Shown here: positions 53,083 to 63,137 of the stretch, piece after piece
Layout of the letters: each line of letters starts with the position of its first letter
How positions within the stretch are numbered: the stretch's first letter is position 1
Origin: Flavobacterium sp.
Lineage (GTDB): Bacteria; Bacteroidota; Bacteroidia; Flavobacteriales; Flavobacteriaceae
Direction: 5' to 3'
NCBI RefSeq assembly: GCF_017744675.1
Contig: NZ_JAGIAV010000002.1
Coordinates: forward strand, 434,001 to 498,000
Length of the DNA stretch: 64,000 nucleotides
Program-made: the position numbers and the translations under genes
Notes under the pieces: generated by a model
Databases searched by the model: none
Seen by the model: the letters and a program-made list of their open reading frames with translations, nothing else
Told to the model about the DNA's origin: nothing

Positions 53083-54573
53083 TTATCTAACTCGATAAGC
53101 AACGTCAACTATTTTGCATAAGCCCGAATAACTGCTTTCCAAAACTAAATCTCCGTTTACAGGCGGCACGGTGTACAATTCTAACTTTCCTGTTGTGTTG
53201 TATGTACCTAAAATCAATTTGCTGGTAATTTCTTTTTTTCCTCTCTTGCTAAAACCTAGATATGTAATCTCTTCATTCCCTTTATCTATCATTAACTTTG
53301 CAGATTGTGTTCCGCTATCATATTCATAGACTTTGTTGCCAACCGTATAAAATAAATATCCAGCGTCTGGACTTACGGCAAATTTTGTTGCTTTGTCTAA
53401 ATCTGGAGCATTCAGCATTTCTTTATAATAGGTCTGTACCGTACTTGCATTAAAACGAAGCAGATAGAATTTACCTGTTGAAATATTCTTTAATACAGCA
53501 AAACTTTCGTTCAAATTGAAATTTGAAGTGGTCATATAAACCAGCTCACAGTTTGTATTGTTCCAATCTAATACTGTTGTAGAAGCTGTAACTGGAGGCA
53601 TTGCCGAACAAACTCCTTTCGAAGTACTATAACGCAGAAAACGATGTTTTTCGACATCAAAAAAGACAGGAGTTCCTGCTGATGAACCTTCTGCGATAAA
53701 AGGAGCTGCATAGAAAGTTTTAGTTTCGAGATCTACTTTATTTTGCGGCAACCCATATCTAATTTGAAGTGCTCTATTATAATAATAAATATCGCCATCT
53801 TTATACAGTAAATTTTCTGATCCAATAGGGCATTTCATAAAATCTACTGCAAAATTTGTTGGAAAACTTCCTCCAACGGTTTCGTATGCAATATTCATGG
53901 TCTGATTCCATTCAAAAGAATCGGGTTCTAATCTTGCTGTTCCAGATTCTGACGCTGTTACATAGATTCCATAAATAATACTTCCTGGCAGAGGTCCGCT
54001 AAAAGTTTCTACATCTACAGCTTTTCCTTTTAATTTCAATGCAGATCCAGCGGCATCTAACACATCATTAATAACACGCGGTTGCGGAATACCTGGGATT
54101 ATAGATATCATATCTAGTCGGGCTTTTCCATCGACATCTCCAACAACCAACCAGCCTTCATAGATAGAAGAAACCACGTTTAATTTAATTATAGGCTGCT
54201 GCCAATTTATTCCTGTTACTTTATCCTTTATGAAGTAATATAGATCGTATTTTGCTGGCGGTAATTTTAAAATACCATCCAAGTTTTTAGTTGTAGCAAT
54301 AGTAGTTCTAGCTTCGATGGCCAATTTTAATGGATTTACTGCAACCCATTTATATTCATAACGATCAGGATCTGAGCCATCATCTAAAGTCGGATTTATT
54401 TCTGGTGCAATCTTAAAATAGTCTCCAGTGTACACTGTATATTCCTCTTGAATTCCTGTAACTTTAAATTCATTTATAGCATTATAGTCGTAATTTCCTT
54501 CATCACTTACACATCCGTATGCCAAAAAGAGGAGTGCTATTATGGCTGTATGTATTTTTATATTTTTAAACAT
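53083..54573 (-). CDS. PKD-like family lipoprotein
   Basis: 496 residues. Lipobox LAYGC (Cys21) followed by DEGNYDYNAINEF, which is the characteristic start of the PKD-like lipoproteins placed after SusD in many Bacteroidota loci. An Ig/PKD-type domain (about 35-130) and a possible propeller-like body follow. It probably binds substrate at the cell surface with SusD. Confidence 0.85.
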   Translation of the reverse strand: MFKNIKIHTAIIALLFLAYGCVSDEGNYDYNAINEFKVTGIQEEYTVYTGDYFKIAPEINPTLDDGSDPDRYEYKWVAVNPLKLAIEARTTIATTKNLDGILKLPPAKYDLYYFIKDKVTGINWQQPIIKLNVVSSIYEGWLVVGDVDGKARLDMISIIPGIPQPRVINDVLDAAGSALKLKGKAVDVETFSGPLPGSIIYGIYVTASESGTARLEPDSFEWNQTMNIAYETVGGSFPTNFAVDFMKCPIGSENLLYKDGDIYYYNRALQIRYGLPQNKVDLETKTFYAAPFIAEGSSAGTPVFFDVEKHRFLRYSTSKGVCSAMPPVTASTTVLDWNNTNCELVYMTTSNFNLNESFAVLKNISTGKFYLLRFNASTVQTYYKEMLNAPDLDKATKFAVSPDAGYLFYTVGNKVYEYDSGTQSAKLMIDKGNEEITYLGFSKRGKKEITSKLILGTYNTTGKLELYTVPPVNGDLVLESSYSGLCKIVDVAYRVR

Positions 54574-54604
54574 CGCTTAATATTTTTAAGTTAAAGAATG
54601 GTTT

Positions 54605-55369
54605 TTATGGAAATAGCATTTCTTTTCCGTCATCCTCATAAATAGTATTGCCATTGGCTTTCTGATCGGCGAGATAACGTTTCATAAAACTTGCATAATA
54701 GAGCGTTTCAGGAATTGAGAGTCCAGGTGAACCTTGAACCTGATTAAACATTTCTGGATCCAGATTCATGAGGTCGCACATTAAAAAGAATTTTTTTGCA
54801 GTAAATACGCCAAATACAGCCTGCCATCCAATCGGTGTCGATAATTTGTCGTTAAATGATAATTTAAAACGAATATAGTTTCTAGTTTTCCCAGTAAGAA
54901 CATTCGTTACCTTTGATTGCATTTTGGTGGTAAAAAATTCATTTTCTTCTAGATTTACTACCAATGTCAAATCTTTATTTTTCATATCAGGAGTTCTAAG
55001 CACTTTGATAAAAACAGTGTCTAATTCTTTTCCTGCATGCATTACAATATTTTCAGGAAATGTAAAATGAGTTCCTAAAACTGCTGTACTCGTAGGATCA
55101 ACCGTAAGTTTCACTGCACGATCTATATCGCTTACTTTTCCTTGCACACGTATCGCAAGAGGATAAATTCTTTCTGTAACGGTAGCTTTATCCAAACCAA
55201 AACTAAAGCCCGTACTGTCTATAAGCGGTCCGTTTTTATATTCTGGAAATATAGCACGCGAGAAATAAATGTTATCTGTATCAGAATACGTTTCAATTTC
55301 TTCTTTATCACATGATGTTAATCCTAACAACGATAGAAAAGTGATCCCTAAAATCAATATTTTTTTCAT
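54605..55369 (-). CDS. DUF4843 lipoprotein
   Basis: 254 residues. Lipobox LGLTSC (Cys20), then YSDTDNIYFSR, and RVQGKVSDIDRAVKLTV and GTHFTFPENIVMHAGKE typical of DUF4843. Found with SusCD and PKD-like partners in peptide/glycan loci; function unknown. Gaps of 12 and 31 bp to its neighbours. Confidence 0.88.
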   Translation of the reverse strand: MKKILILGITFLSLLGLTSCDKEEIETYSDTDNIYFSRAIFPEYKNGPLIDSTGFSFGLDKATVTERIYPLAIRVQGKVSDIDRAVKLTVDPTSTAVLGTHFTFPENIVMHAGKELDTVFIKVLRTPDMKNKDLTLVVNLEENEFFTTKMQSKVTNVLTGKTRNYIRFKLSFNDKLSTPIGWQAVFGVFTAKKFFLMCDLMNLDPEMFNQVQGSPGLSIPETLYYASFMKRYLADQKANGNTIYEDDGKEMLFP

Positions 55370-55381
55370 GATTTACTTTTT

Positions 55382-56830
55382 TTAGTTTTGAAAATTAACT
55401 TCACTATCTGGTAATGGCACCACGTATTTAACTGCATTCATGGTAACATTTCCTGAAGATGCAGAACCATTTGGAATTGCAGTCGAATTGATTCTTTTGT
55501 AATAGAAGAACAATTGCCCTTCCCCAATAAACTCTTTTCTGTACTCTTTTGTAATTTCAGTAGCTAAAACAGCGGTAGAAGCTAAATTTGTCAAACCTCT
55601 ATTAAATCTAAGTGTGTTTAAAAAAGCAATACCATCAGCCGTAACAGGTGCCGTTTCTGCAGCGATAAGGTACAGTTCTGAAAGTTTCAACATCGGAATC
55701 TGAAAACGGAAAAGTTTCGTTTTGTCTGTTACATCTTCATATTTGAAAAATGTCTTCTGAGTTTTTCCTCCCGAAATTGGTATTTTCCAGCTTGGCAAGC
55801 TTCTATAATCATTATCATTAGACTCAAAAACAGCATTTATTCTGCTCAACATTGGCGCATAAATATTAAAGTCGTCTAAACTTGAATCAAAAAGTGCTTT
55901 TTGCTTGATATATAAAGTTTGATCACTAAGCGCAAAGAAGTTTTCTGAAGAAAAAATACGATCTGGATTAGAAGTATTTGTAGCTTCTAAAAATGGAGTC
56001 CAAGAAATAACAGGTTGTGTTTTTACAAAATTGATCACTTCTGTTGCCGCAGCAAAAGCTCCAGTTTTATCTCCAGCATATAAAAGAACTCTGGCTTTTA
56101 AACATTTTACTGCCAATATATTCATTCTTTGTCCGCGATTTACAGAATAATATGGATTAGCATCAAATGCGGTAGAACCAATATATCTTCCTGTAGTCAA
56201 TATCGGATCTTTTGCTAAAAGAACAATTGCGGCATCTAAATCGGCTACGATTTTTACGATAACATCTTGAGCTGGCAAAAGCGGTTTATTTACAGTTACG
56301 GCAGCATCATAATAAGGTATTGATGGATCTGCTGGTGCTACTTTGTAAATTGGTCCGTACATTCTAAGCATATCAAAATGCACCATAGCACGAATAGCAA
56401 TTGCTTCTCCTTTTAATATAGCTGCTTTTTCAGCCGAAACAGCCTCTTTGTGTTCGTCAATACTCTCTAAAAATTTATTTACAGATAAAATGGTTGTAAA
56501 GGCACTTTGCCAAATTCCTGCAAAAGTATTTTTGGAAAGTGTTTCTTCATATGAATAGGTTGATATTTTATTTTTAATATGCGAGCCAGACATATTGTAT
56601 TGCTGTCCTAAAATCTCAACAGCATCCATAGTCAGCTGTCTGCCGTAAAGACTACTTGCAGCCAATTGAAGATAAAGTCCGTTATGTATATTCTGCACCC
56701 CAGCCTCTGAGCTGTACGCCTGATCTTCTAAAATTTTATCTTGCGGCACAACATCCAAAAAATCACTGCAGCTTACTACGGTTAAAGATGCAAGCAAAAG
56801 GAATGTAATTTTATATAAATACTTGTTCAT
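55382..56830 (-). CDS. SusD/RagB-type lipoprotein of the sigma-controlled locus
   Basis: 482 residues. Lipobox TVVSC (Cys21), then SDFLDVVPQDKILEDQAYSS and the RagB C-terminal region RKEFIGEGQLFFYYKR. Smaller than the first SusD (577). It begins 10 bp after susC and should form the substrate lid of that transporter. Confidence 0.94.
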   Translation of the reverse strand: MNKYLYKITFLLLASLTVVSCSDFLDVVPQDKILEDQAYSSEAGVQNIHNGLYLQLAASSLYGRQLTMDAVEILGQQYNMSGSHIKNKISTYSYEETLSKNTFAGIWQSAFTTILSVNKFLESIDEHKEAVSAEKAAILKGEAIAIRAMVHFDMLRMYGPIYKVAPADPSIPYYDAAVTVNKPLLPAQDVIVKIVADLDAAIVLLAKDPILTTGRYIGSTAFDANPYYSVNRGQRMNILAVKCLKARVLLYAGDKTGAFAAATEVINFVKTQPVISWTPFLEATNTSNPDRIFSSENFFALSDQTLYIKQKALFDSSLDDFNIYAPMLSRINAVFESNDNDYRSLPSWKIPISGGKTQKTFFKYEDVTDKTKLFRFQIPMLKLSELYLIAAETAPVTADGIAFLNTLRFNRGLTNLASTAVLATEITKEYRKEFIGEGQLFFYYKRINSTAIPNGSASSGNVTMNAVKYVVPLPDSEVNFQN

Positions 56831-56840
56831 AATCTCTTTA

Positions 56841-59800
56841 TTAAAATGATAAATTAAGACTCAAAGAATATATTCTTGAGAAAGGATAATCGATACCACG
56901 TTCTGCTTTAATAGTTGAAACACGGAAGAATTCATTTGCTAAAGCATTAAATCCTAATGCTGTTAAACCTGCTCTTTTTAGCCAAGCTCTGTCTGTAACA
57001 CGATAACCTAAACGAATAGATTCTCCAGAGATATAATCGTCTTTTTGGATAAAACGTGATGAAATTGGCGTATTGTTGGTTAAGCCGATCGCTTTAAATT
57101 GTGCCATTTGTCCTGCCGTTGTCCAACGATCTGTAAAAGCTCTTACATCTTGATTATCAAAAATATTGTCTCTTGAAATATTTTCTACTTTGTTGTACAA
57201 GGCAGAGTTAAATCTTTCTGCACCAAAACTGTAACGCACAAACAATCCAAAACTAAATCCTTTGTAATTTAAGTTTGTAGAAACTACTCCTGTAGCCGTT
57301 TCTCTAGAGTTCCCCATTACGACTTCATCTTTTTTATCTAAATCAAAAGTAGTCTGGCCATTTTTCTTTAAGAAAATTTCTTTACCCGTTGCAGGATCAA
57401 TTCCTAATGAAGGTACAGCCCAAAGATCGTTGCTGCTTGCTCCGTCATAATATCTTGTTAAGCTGGTTGTTTTTTGCGCTTCAGAATTTAGAGAAGATAA
57501 TGCGTTGCCAAAACCGCCTAATTCATTGTCGCCTGTAGTTCCCATTAAGCCAATTCCCCAAACAAAATTTCGGCTTAAATCGTAGATAAAATTGTAGTTC
57601 ATTTTTAACTCCAATCCTTGCGTAGTTAAATAACCTATATTTAACGGATAACCATTAAGACCTGTTGAAGCTGCTAGATCAATCGCTACAATCTGTGGAG
57701 ATGTTTTACGTTTGTAAGCACCCAAAGTCATGGTTAATCTGTTTCTAAACATAGCCAGATCCAATCCTAAAGACAAATCTTTTGTTCTTTGTGCTTCTAA
57801 ATTTGGGTTTGCAATTTGAGAAACTCCTAGTCCTGCACCAAAAACGTTTGTATTGGCGTTATAAGCATATACATCATACGAAGCAAAACCAACTAGATTC
57901 TGGTTTCCAGTCTGACCGATATTGGCGCGTATTTTAAAAATATTGACAATATCTTGGTTCATTTTAAACTCATTGTTCAAATTCCACCCAAAACCAACTC
58001 CCCAATACGGTGAATATTTTTTGTTTGTTCCGAAGTTTGTTGCTCCAGAAATCGTCTGAGTAAAATCGAATAAAAATCTGCGGTCGTAAGCGTAGTTAAT
58101 CTGATTGGTTAAATCGACACTTCTTATTAATTCTGTAAAAACTTCTGGTTTCCCGTTTGGTTCATATCCAAATGCAAATGCTGGATTTCCGGCAACGCCA
58201 AGAGGAAATCCTCTTAAAGATGTTTTATACGAATTGTTTTTGGTTTCTAAAGCCTGAGCTCTTATGGTATAATTGAAAGAGTGAACGCTTTTGAAAACAT
58301 TAGAATAGGTTGCTCCTAAATTAGCGTTCCACTTATCTGTAATGGCTTCATAACTGCTGTACGAACCTTTTTCTGTTGAAATATTGCTGACATAACGCGT
58401 ATCGTCTGGAGAAATAAAAACCGTATTGTGATTGTCTAATCTTGAAACAGATAAAGCTCCAGTTGCTTTAATATGCGGACTTACATCATAATTAATAGCA
58501 AAATTATTGGTGAAATTAAATTCTTTTCCTTTATCAAAACTTCCTAAAAACACATTATAAAGTGGATTTGCTGGATGGTTTACAATAGTTTCCAAACTTG
58601 TTAAAGGCAATGAAGAACCATCCATATAACGTGTAATAACTCCGTTCTCGTTATATTTTGGATAATACGGACTTGCTTTTGCCCAAATCTCAAATGAACC
58701 GTATGGCGATTCCTGATTGGTTCCTCCTGAAACAAAAAACTGGTTGTTAAGACTTAATTTATTTTTTCTATAAGTTAAAGTGGTATTATAGCCCCAAGTA
58801 TCATGCTCTGAACCTTTCATTGTTCCGGTAAGCGTTTTGTAATTTCCGGCAATGTTGAATCTAAATTCATCAGACCCGCCACCAAAATTCAAACTGTGTC
58901 CAGATGTAATTCCCATTTGAATCGGCTCATTTAACCAATATGTATTAACACCGCTACGCACCGCTGCCAAGCGTCTGTTGTATTCTTTATCCCAAGTTAA
59001 TGGAGTTGTTTCAGTACTTCCATCCTTAATGATAAATGCACCAGAAAGCCTCTCAAATTCAAGCTTTTGTTCTGCATTCATTAAATGATATACACTTAAG
59101 TCTGCTAATTCATACGATGAATTATAAACATAGTTAAACTGCAATTTTCCAGGAAGAGGTTTATTCGTCTCGATAACTACAACTCCATTTGCAGAACGAG
59201 ATCCGTACAATGCTGTTGAAGCCGCATCTTTTAATAAAGTGATGCTGGCAATTCTATTAATGTCTAAATCGACAACCTGCTGTAATGTAGTTGGAAATCC
59301 GTCCAAAATAAACAAAGGCTGATTAGGATCGTCTCTAAACTGGCTGTCAACCTGATTGGCTGTTAAACTTGTCTGCCCTCTCACCTCGATTGTTGGCAGA
59401 ATGTTTGGGTTTGAACCTGCAATATTATTATTTACAACAATGAAAGACGGATCTAATGATTTTAAAGCCTGAACCGCATTTTGTGTAGAAACCTGTCTTA
59501 ATTCCTCACCTTTAAAAGTAGTAACTGCACCGGTTATCAATTCTTTTTTACGAACTGTAACCCCTGTATTTACTACAACTCCTTCAAGTTCCTTTAACTC
59601 TTCAACAAGCTTTATATTAATTACTTTTCTATTGTTAACCTCAACAATTTGTGCACGATGGCCTATGTAAGTAAACAAAATCTGTCCGTCATCTGGAGCC
59701 GTGATAATATATTTTCCATCAAAATCGGTTTGAGTTGCGGCCCCCGTTCCTTTTACTTTGACATTTACACCGGGAATAGGTTCACCTTTGGTGTTGGTAA

Positions 59801-60224
59801 CAGTTCCTTTAATTTCAATAAATTTAGATTCTATTACTACAACTTTTTCAAGAGCCTTTCTCTCTTTTACAACAATCGTATTTCCTGCAGAAAAACTAAA
59901 ATCAAAATCTTTGTTAGAAAAACTAGCTGCCAATAAATCATTTACTTTAATTGTTCCTTTTTTTAAATGTACTTTAGGCAATTTTTTAAATAAATCTTCC
60001 TGATAAATAAAAGTATAGTTGGTCTGTTTTGTAATGATGTCAAAAACTTCATCAACAGATACTGTTTTATCAGCTGCAATTACAACTTTCGTGTTTTGTG
60101 AAAATAGATTTACGGGAGAAAAACCAAAAATTGTAGTACAAAACAAGAAGATAAAAGTTCTCATAATGTTAATAATTAGCCGCTTTCTTAAATAGAAATA
60201 GGCACTGGTTAATTTAAATTTCAT
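56841..60224 (-). CDS. SusC/RagA-type transporter with N-terminal STN signalling domain
   Basis: 1127 residues. The N terminus has a basic extension and a signal peptide (core FIFLFCTTIFGFSPVNLFSQ); I keep the ATG at 60224, as such SusC proteins often carry this extension, though ATG at residue 21 is possible. An STN domain (about 48-118, VFDIITKQTNYTFIYQED), a carboxypeptidase-regulatory-like domain (about 135-215), the plug (SLTLLKDAASTALYGSRSANGVVVIET in outline) and the barrel follow. The STN domain contacts FecR to report ligand binding. Confidence 0.94.
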   Translation of the reverse strand: MKFKLTSAYFYLRKRLIINIMRTFIFLFCTTIFGFSPVNLFSQNTKVVIAADKTVSVDEVFDIITKQTNYTFIYQEDLFKKLPKVHLKKGTIKVNDLLAASFSNKDFDFSFSAGNTIVVKERKALEKVVVIESKFIEIKGTVTNTKGEPIPGVNVKVKGTGAATQTDFDGKYIITAPDDGQILFTYIGHRAQIVEVNNRKVINIKLVEELKELEGVVVNTGVTVRKKELITGAVTTFKGEELRQVSTQNAVQALKSLDPSFIVVNNNIAGSNPNILPTIEVRGQTSLTANQVDSQFRDDPNQPLFILDGFPTTLQQVVDLDINRIASITLLKDAASTALYGSRSANGVVVIETNKPLPGKLQFNYVYNSSYELADLSVYHLMNAEQKLEFERLSGAFIIKDGSTETTPLTWDKEYNRRLAAVRSGVNTYWLNEPIQMGITSGHSLNFGGGSDEFRFNIAGNYKTLTGTMKGSEHDTWGYNTTLTYRKNKLSLNNQFFVSGGTNQESPYGSFEIWAKASPYYPKYNENGVITRYMDGSSLPLTSLETIVNHPANPLYNVFLGSFDKGKEFNFTNNFAINYDVSPHIKATGALSVSRLDNHNTVFISPDDTRYVSNISTEKGSYSSYEAITDKWNANLGATYSNVFKSVHSFNYTIRAQALETKNNSYKTSLRGFPLGVAGNPAFAFGYEPNGKPEVFTELIRSVDLTNQINYAYDRRFLFDFTQTISGATNFGTNKKYSPYWGVGFGWNLNNEFKMNQDIVNIFKIRANIGQTGNQNLVGFASYDVYAYNANTNVFGAGLGVSQIANPNLEAQRTKDLSLGLDLAMFRNRLTMTLGAYKRKTSPQIVAIDLAASTGLNGYPLNIGYLTTQGLELKMNYNFIYDLSRNFVWGIGLMGTTGDNELGGFGNALSSLNSEAQKTTSLTRYYDGASSNDLWAVPSLGIDPATGKEIFLKKNGQTTFDLDKKDEVVMGNSRETATGVVSTNLNYKGFSFGLFVRYSFGAERFNSALYNKVENISRDNIFDNQDVRAFTDRWTTAGQMAQFKAIGLTNNTPISSRFIQKDDYISGESIRLGYRVTDRAWLKRAGLTALGFNALANEFFRVSTIKAERGIDYPFSRIYSLSLNLSF

Positions 60225-60239
60225 AAATTTACATGTTAA

Positions 60240-60254
60240 TTGGTTGGTTGGTTG
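60240..60254. repeat. Short TTGG tetranucleotide run upstream of susC
   Basis: TTGGTTGGTTGGTTG, about four units (AACC on the coding strand), 16-30 bp before the susC start. Length changes could shift the leader; no more can be said. Confidence 0.5.
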
Positions 60255-60337
60255 TTAAAACTGATTAATGGATTAATACACAGAAAGGGATAAAGCGCAG
60301 TACGGTGAGAGGTCTAAACTTTAATCCCTTTTCTTTT

Positions 60338-61486
60338 TTATTTGATTATAATCTTATTGTCTTTTTTCTCATAGGCATGAATAAAATTGATATTCTTGAT
60401 CGTGGTTAATATATCTTCGAGTTTCTGATTTTTATTTAAAACCCCATTAAATTTGACATTGCCAAGCGCTGGATCTGCAAATACGATATCAACATCGTAC
60501 CATCTTGATAATACTCTTGCAATATCTTTTAGAGGCATTCCTTTAAAAACAAATAATCCTTTTCGCCAAGAAATTTCATTGTAGACATCTACTTCAGAAA
60601 CATTAATGCTTCCGTTATACTCGGTTATTTTAGATTGCTGGTTTGGAGTTAAGATTTGCTTTTTTGCAGTATTGCTAACCGCGACAACACCTTTAACCAA
60701 AGTGGTATAAATTGCTGACTCATCTCTGTAAGCTTTAACATTAAATTCGGTTCCTATAACCTCAACATTCTGTTCTTGGGTTTTTACTTTAAATCTCGAA
60801 CCTTTATGTTTAGTGCTTGGCGACACTTCAAAATAAGCTTCTCCATAAACCAATTCTACTTGTCTGGTTTCTCCGTCAACAAAAGCAACTGGATATTTTA
60901 ATTGTGATTCTGAGTTTAGCCAAACTTTTGTGCTGTCTGCCAACTGAACAAAAAATTGTCCTCCTCTCGGAATGGTTAAAAGATTATTGGCAATCGTGAC
61001 CGCTTTTCCGTTAGAATTGTAAACTAATTTTTCTCCGTTACTAGATGCATTTCCTTCGCTAAACGATTTTCCTTTTTCTAACGCAATGACAGAGCCGTCT
61101 TCTAAAGTCAAAGTGGCTTTGTCGCTTCCTATCAAAATTTCTTTATGTGCCACCTGCGGCGTTTCAATCTTAAGCGGATTTGTTTTACTCACTATTAGTG
61201 AAATCGAAATCAACAATAAAAGCGATGCCGCCATTGCTGTAAGTTTGAAAGCTGTTTTGGTATAAAATGGCTGAATTGGAAGTACTCGAGTTTCTTCAGA
61301 GTAAATGGCATTTTGAAGACGAGTTCTCATTCTAAATTCCAATTCTTCTTTAGAACCTAAAGCTTCATCCCAATCTTTATCTGTTTGAAAACTTTCGTAA
61401 TAATTCAATAATTTATTATTCTCCTCGAGATTCGTATCACCGGAAAGATATCTATTTAGTAACAGTAAGAAATCCTCTTTTTTCAT
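60338..61486 (-). CDS. FecR-type anti-sigma factor
   Basis: 382 residues: a cytoplasmic N-terminal part (about 1-80), one membrane helix (about 82-103, LTAMAASLLLLISISLIV), the FecR domain (about 125-300, TIPRGGQFFVQLADSTKVWLN) and the DUF4974 tail (FKGMPLKDIARVLSRWYDVDI). It holds the ECF sigma factor until the SusC STN domain signals. Order sigma-fecR-susC is typical. Confidence 0.94.
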   Translation of the reverse strand: MKKEDFLLLLNRYLSGDTNLEENNKLLNYYESFQTDKDWDEALGSKEELEFRMRTRLQNAIYSEETRVLPIQPFYTKTAFKLTAMAASLLLLISISLIVSKTNPLKIETPQVAHKEILIGSDKATLTLEDGSVIALEKGKSFSEGNASSNGEKLVYNSNGKAVTIANNLLTIPRGGQFFVQLADSTKVWLNSESQLKYPVAFVDGETRQVELVYGEAYFEVSPSTKHKGSRFKVKTQEQNVEVIGTEFNVKAYRDESAIYTTLVKGVVAVSNTAKKQILTPNQQSKITEYNGSINVSEVDVYNEISWRKGLFVFKGMPLKDIARVLSRWYDVDIVFADPALGNVKFNGVLNKNQKLEDILTTIKNINFIHAYEKKDNKIIIK

Positions 61487-61644
61487 TTTTTATTGTATTA
61501 TTTCGGGAGTATATGAGATAAGTACCCAAAAAGGGATATACCCCCTAGTCGGAATTGTATTTTTTTTGATTTTTTTTTGAAAAGCAATAAAAAAAGAAGA
61601 AAACTCACACACCATCAACCCAACCACTGCATTTTATTTTTTTG

Positions 61645-62274
61645 CTAAAAGATATTTTTTGTGAGCCATAAAATCATCGCCATACTCATGCTTTCTCCCA
61701 TAGAAGATCGTATCGTATGCAGCGCTTTGGTAATATGATTTTCGACTGTTTTTGTAGAAATATTAAGTCGTTCGGCAATTTCTTTATGACTTAGCTGTTC
61801 TTCTCGGCTTAGTTTATAAACAGCCTGACATTTTTCTGGAAGCGATTCGATTATTACATTCAGCTGTTGCACTAATTCATCATGCATGAGCTGCGTTTCT
61901 GGAGTTGTAGATAAGAAACGTTTTTCTAAATCATCAAAAAGTTCAACATGAACTTTGTCTTTGTTTTTTCTCAAATGATTAAAAACCTGATATCTCGCGC
62001 AAGCATACATATAACCTTTTAGCGAAATATGAATTTCGATTTTTTCTCTATTGTGCCAAATGTTCATGAAAATATCCTGAATAATATCTTCGCACAATTC
62101 TTTGTCTTTAATCACATTGTAGGCAGACATAAAAAGAGCCTGCCAAAATTTATTGTACAATTCTGTCAATGCCAATTCATCGCCGTCACGAAGACGGTCA
62201 ATTAAAACTTGATCCTGATTTAAGGTGGAATTTAGCAATTGTGGTTGTTTATAGAATTGAATAATTCGCAACAA
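61645..62274 (-). CDS. ECF-type RNA polymerase sigma factor
   Basis: 209 residues with sigma region 2 (ELYNKFWQALFMSAYNVIKD, CEDIIQDIFMNIW) and region 4 (CQAVYKLSREEQLSHKEIAERLNISTKTVENH, in part). Bacteroidota-specific ECF type paired with FecR. It probably drives the susCD operon. The 158 bp before fecR hold T-rich runs only. Confidence 0.92.
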   Translation of the reverse strand: MLRIIQFYKQPQLLNSTLNQDQVLIDRLRDGDELALTELYNKFWQALFMSAYNVIKDKELCEDIIQDIFMNIWHNREKIEIHISLKGYMYACARYQVFNHLRKNKDKVHVELFDDLEKRFLSTTPETQLMHDELVQQLNVIIESLPEKCQAVYKLSREEQLSHKEIAERLNISTKTVENHITKALHTIRSSMGESMSMAMILWLTKNIF

Positions 62275-62686
62275 ACTTAGTAAATTCCGTTAATTATCCT
62301 AATTTGTTCTTAGCAACAGCCACTTACATCTAGAGTAAATCGTAATTTTAACAGGCTTTTTGCTTTAAATAAATTCTAATTTCAAAGCTAATTTCTGCCT
62401 CTTTTTTAAACATTAGTAAAATTCGCAATTGAAATAAAATGAATTTTTCAAAAACTCAAAAACAAATTCCCATTAAGTTAAAATTGTATTTTTATTAAAT
62501 TTCAAAAAAATGACGTAGCCAATTTCTTTAAATATAAAATTGATTTTTTCAGACTTTCTTTTTTTAACTCAAAATTTCTTAAATAAAAAAATTGCTCTCC
62601 TTCTTTTCTTGTCTTAAGTCAAGGTCTTAACTTTTTCATAGCCATTACATTTGAGAATTATTAACCTAAAACTCAAAATACATTTT
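62275..62686. other. Gene-free divergent stretch
   Basis: 412 AT-rich bases between the sigma-factor gene and the DUF4345 gene. TAGCTTTG on the minus strand (62383-62390) is a possible -7 element for the sigma gene and TACATTTG (62646-62653) for the other. No repeats or genes seen. Confidence 0.5.
62646..62653 (+). promoter_or_regulatory. -7 element (TACATTTG) of the DUF4345 gene
   Basis: A TAnnTTTG match 33 bp before ATG 62687. It covers the alternative upstream start at 62651, ruling that start out if the promoter is used. Confidence 0.5.
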
Positions 62687-63088
62687 ATGAAATCATCAAT
62701 CTACCTTAAAATTTTACTTTTTATTGTCGGACTTATTGGTTTTTCGATTGGGATTGCGCTTTTATTTTTTCCGATTACTTTTGAAGCTTCGGCAGGTATT
62801 CATCTTAATAAAAATGATTTTAGTCTGTTAAGCGAAATCCGTTCTTCAGGCGGAACACTGATTGCGTTTGGAATTGTAATTGTTGTGGGAGCATTCAAAT
62901 CTTCATTTACAAAAATTTCTCTGCAAACGGCAATTTTACTGTATTTCGCTTACGGATTTTCTCGCTTATATGCCATAATTGTTGATGGAATTCCGAGTGC
63001 AACAATTCTAAATGCGGCGATTTCAGAAATTGCGATCGGAATTATTTGCACTGGATTTTATTTTAAATATAAAAGTAAACGCGGATAA
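62687..63088 (+). CDS. DUF4345 membrane protein
   Basis: 133 residues, four membrane helices. ILLFIVGLIGFSIGIALLF, then SEIRSSGGTLIAFGIVI and YGFSRLYAIIVDGIPS match DUF4345. Function unknown. It is convergent with the Crp-type gene. Confidence 0.85.
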   Translation: MKSSIYLKILLFIVGLIGFSIGIALLFFPITFEASAGIHLNKNDFSLLSEIRSSGGTLIAFGIVIVVGAFKSSFTKISLQTAILLYFAYGFSRLYAIIVDGIPSATILNAAISEIAIGIICTGFYFKYKSKRG

Positions 63089-63137
63089 AACAGATTTGCG
63101 ATAGCTGCGTCTAATTAAGCTTAGCAGAAAAACAAAC

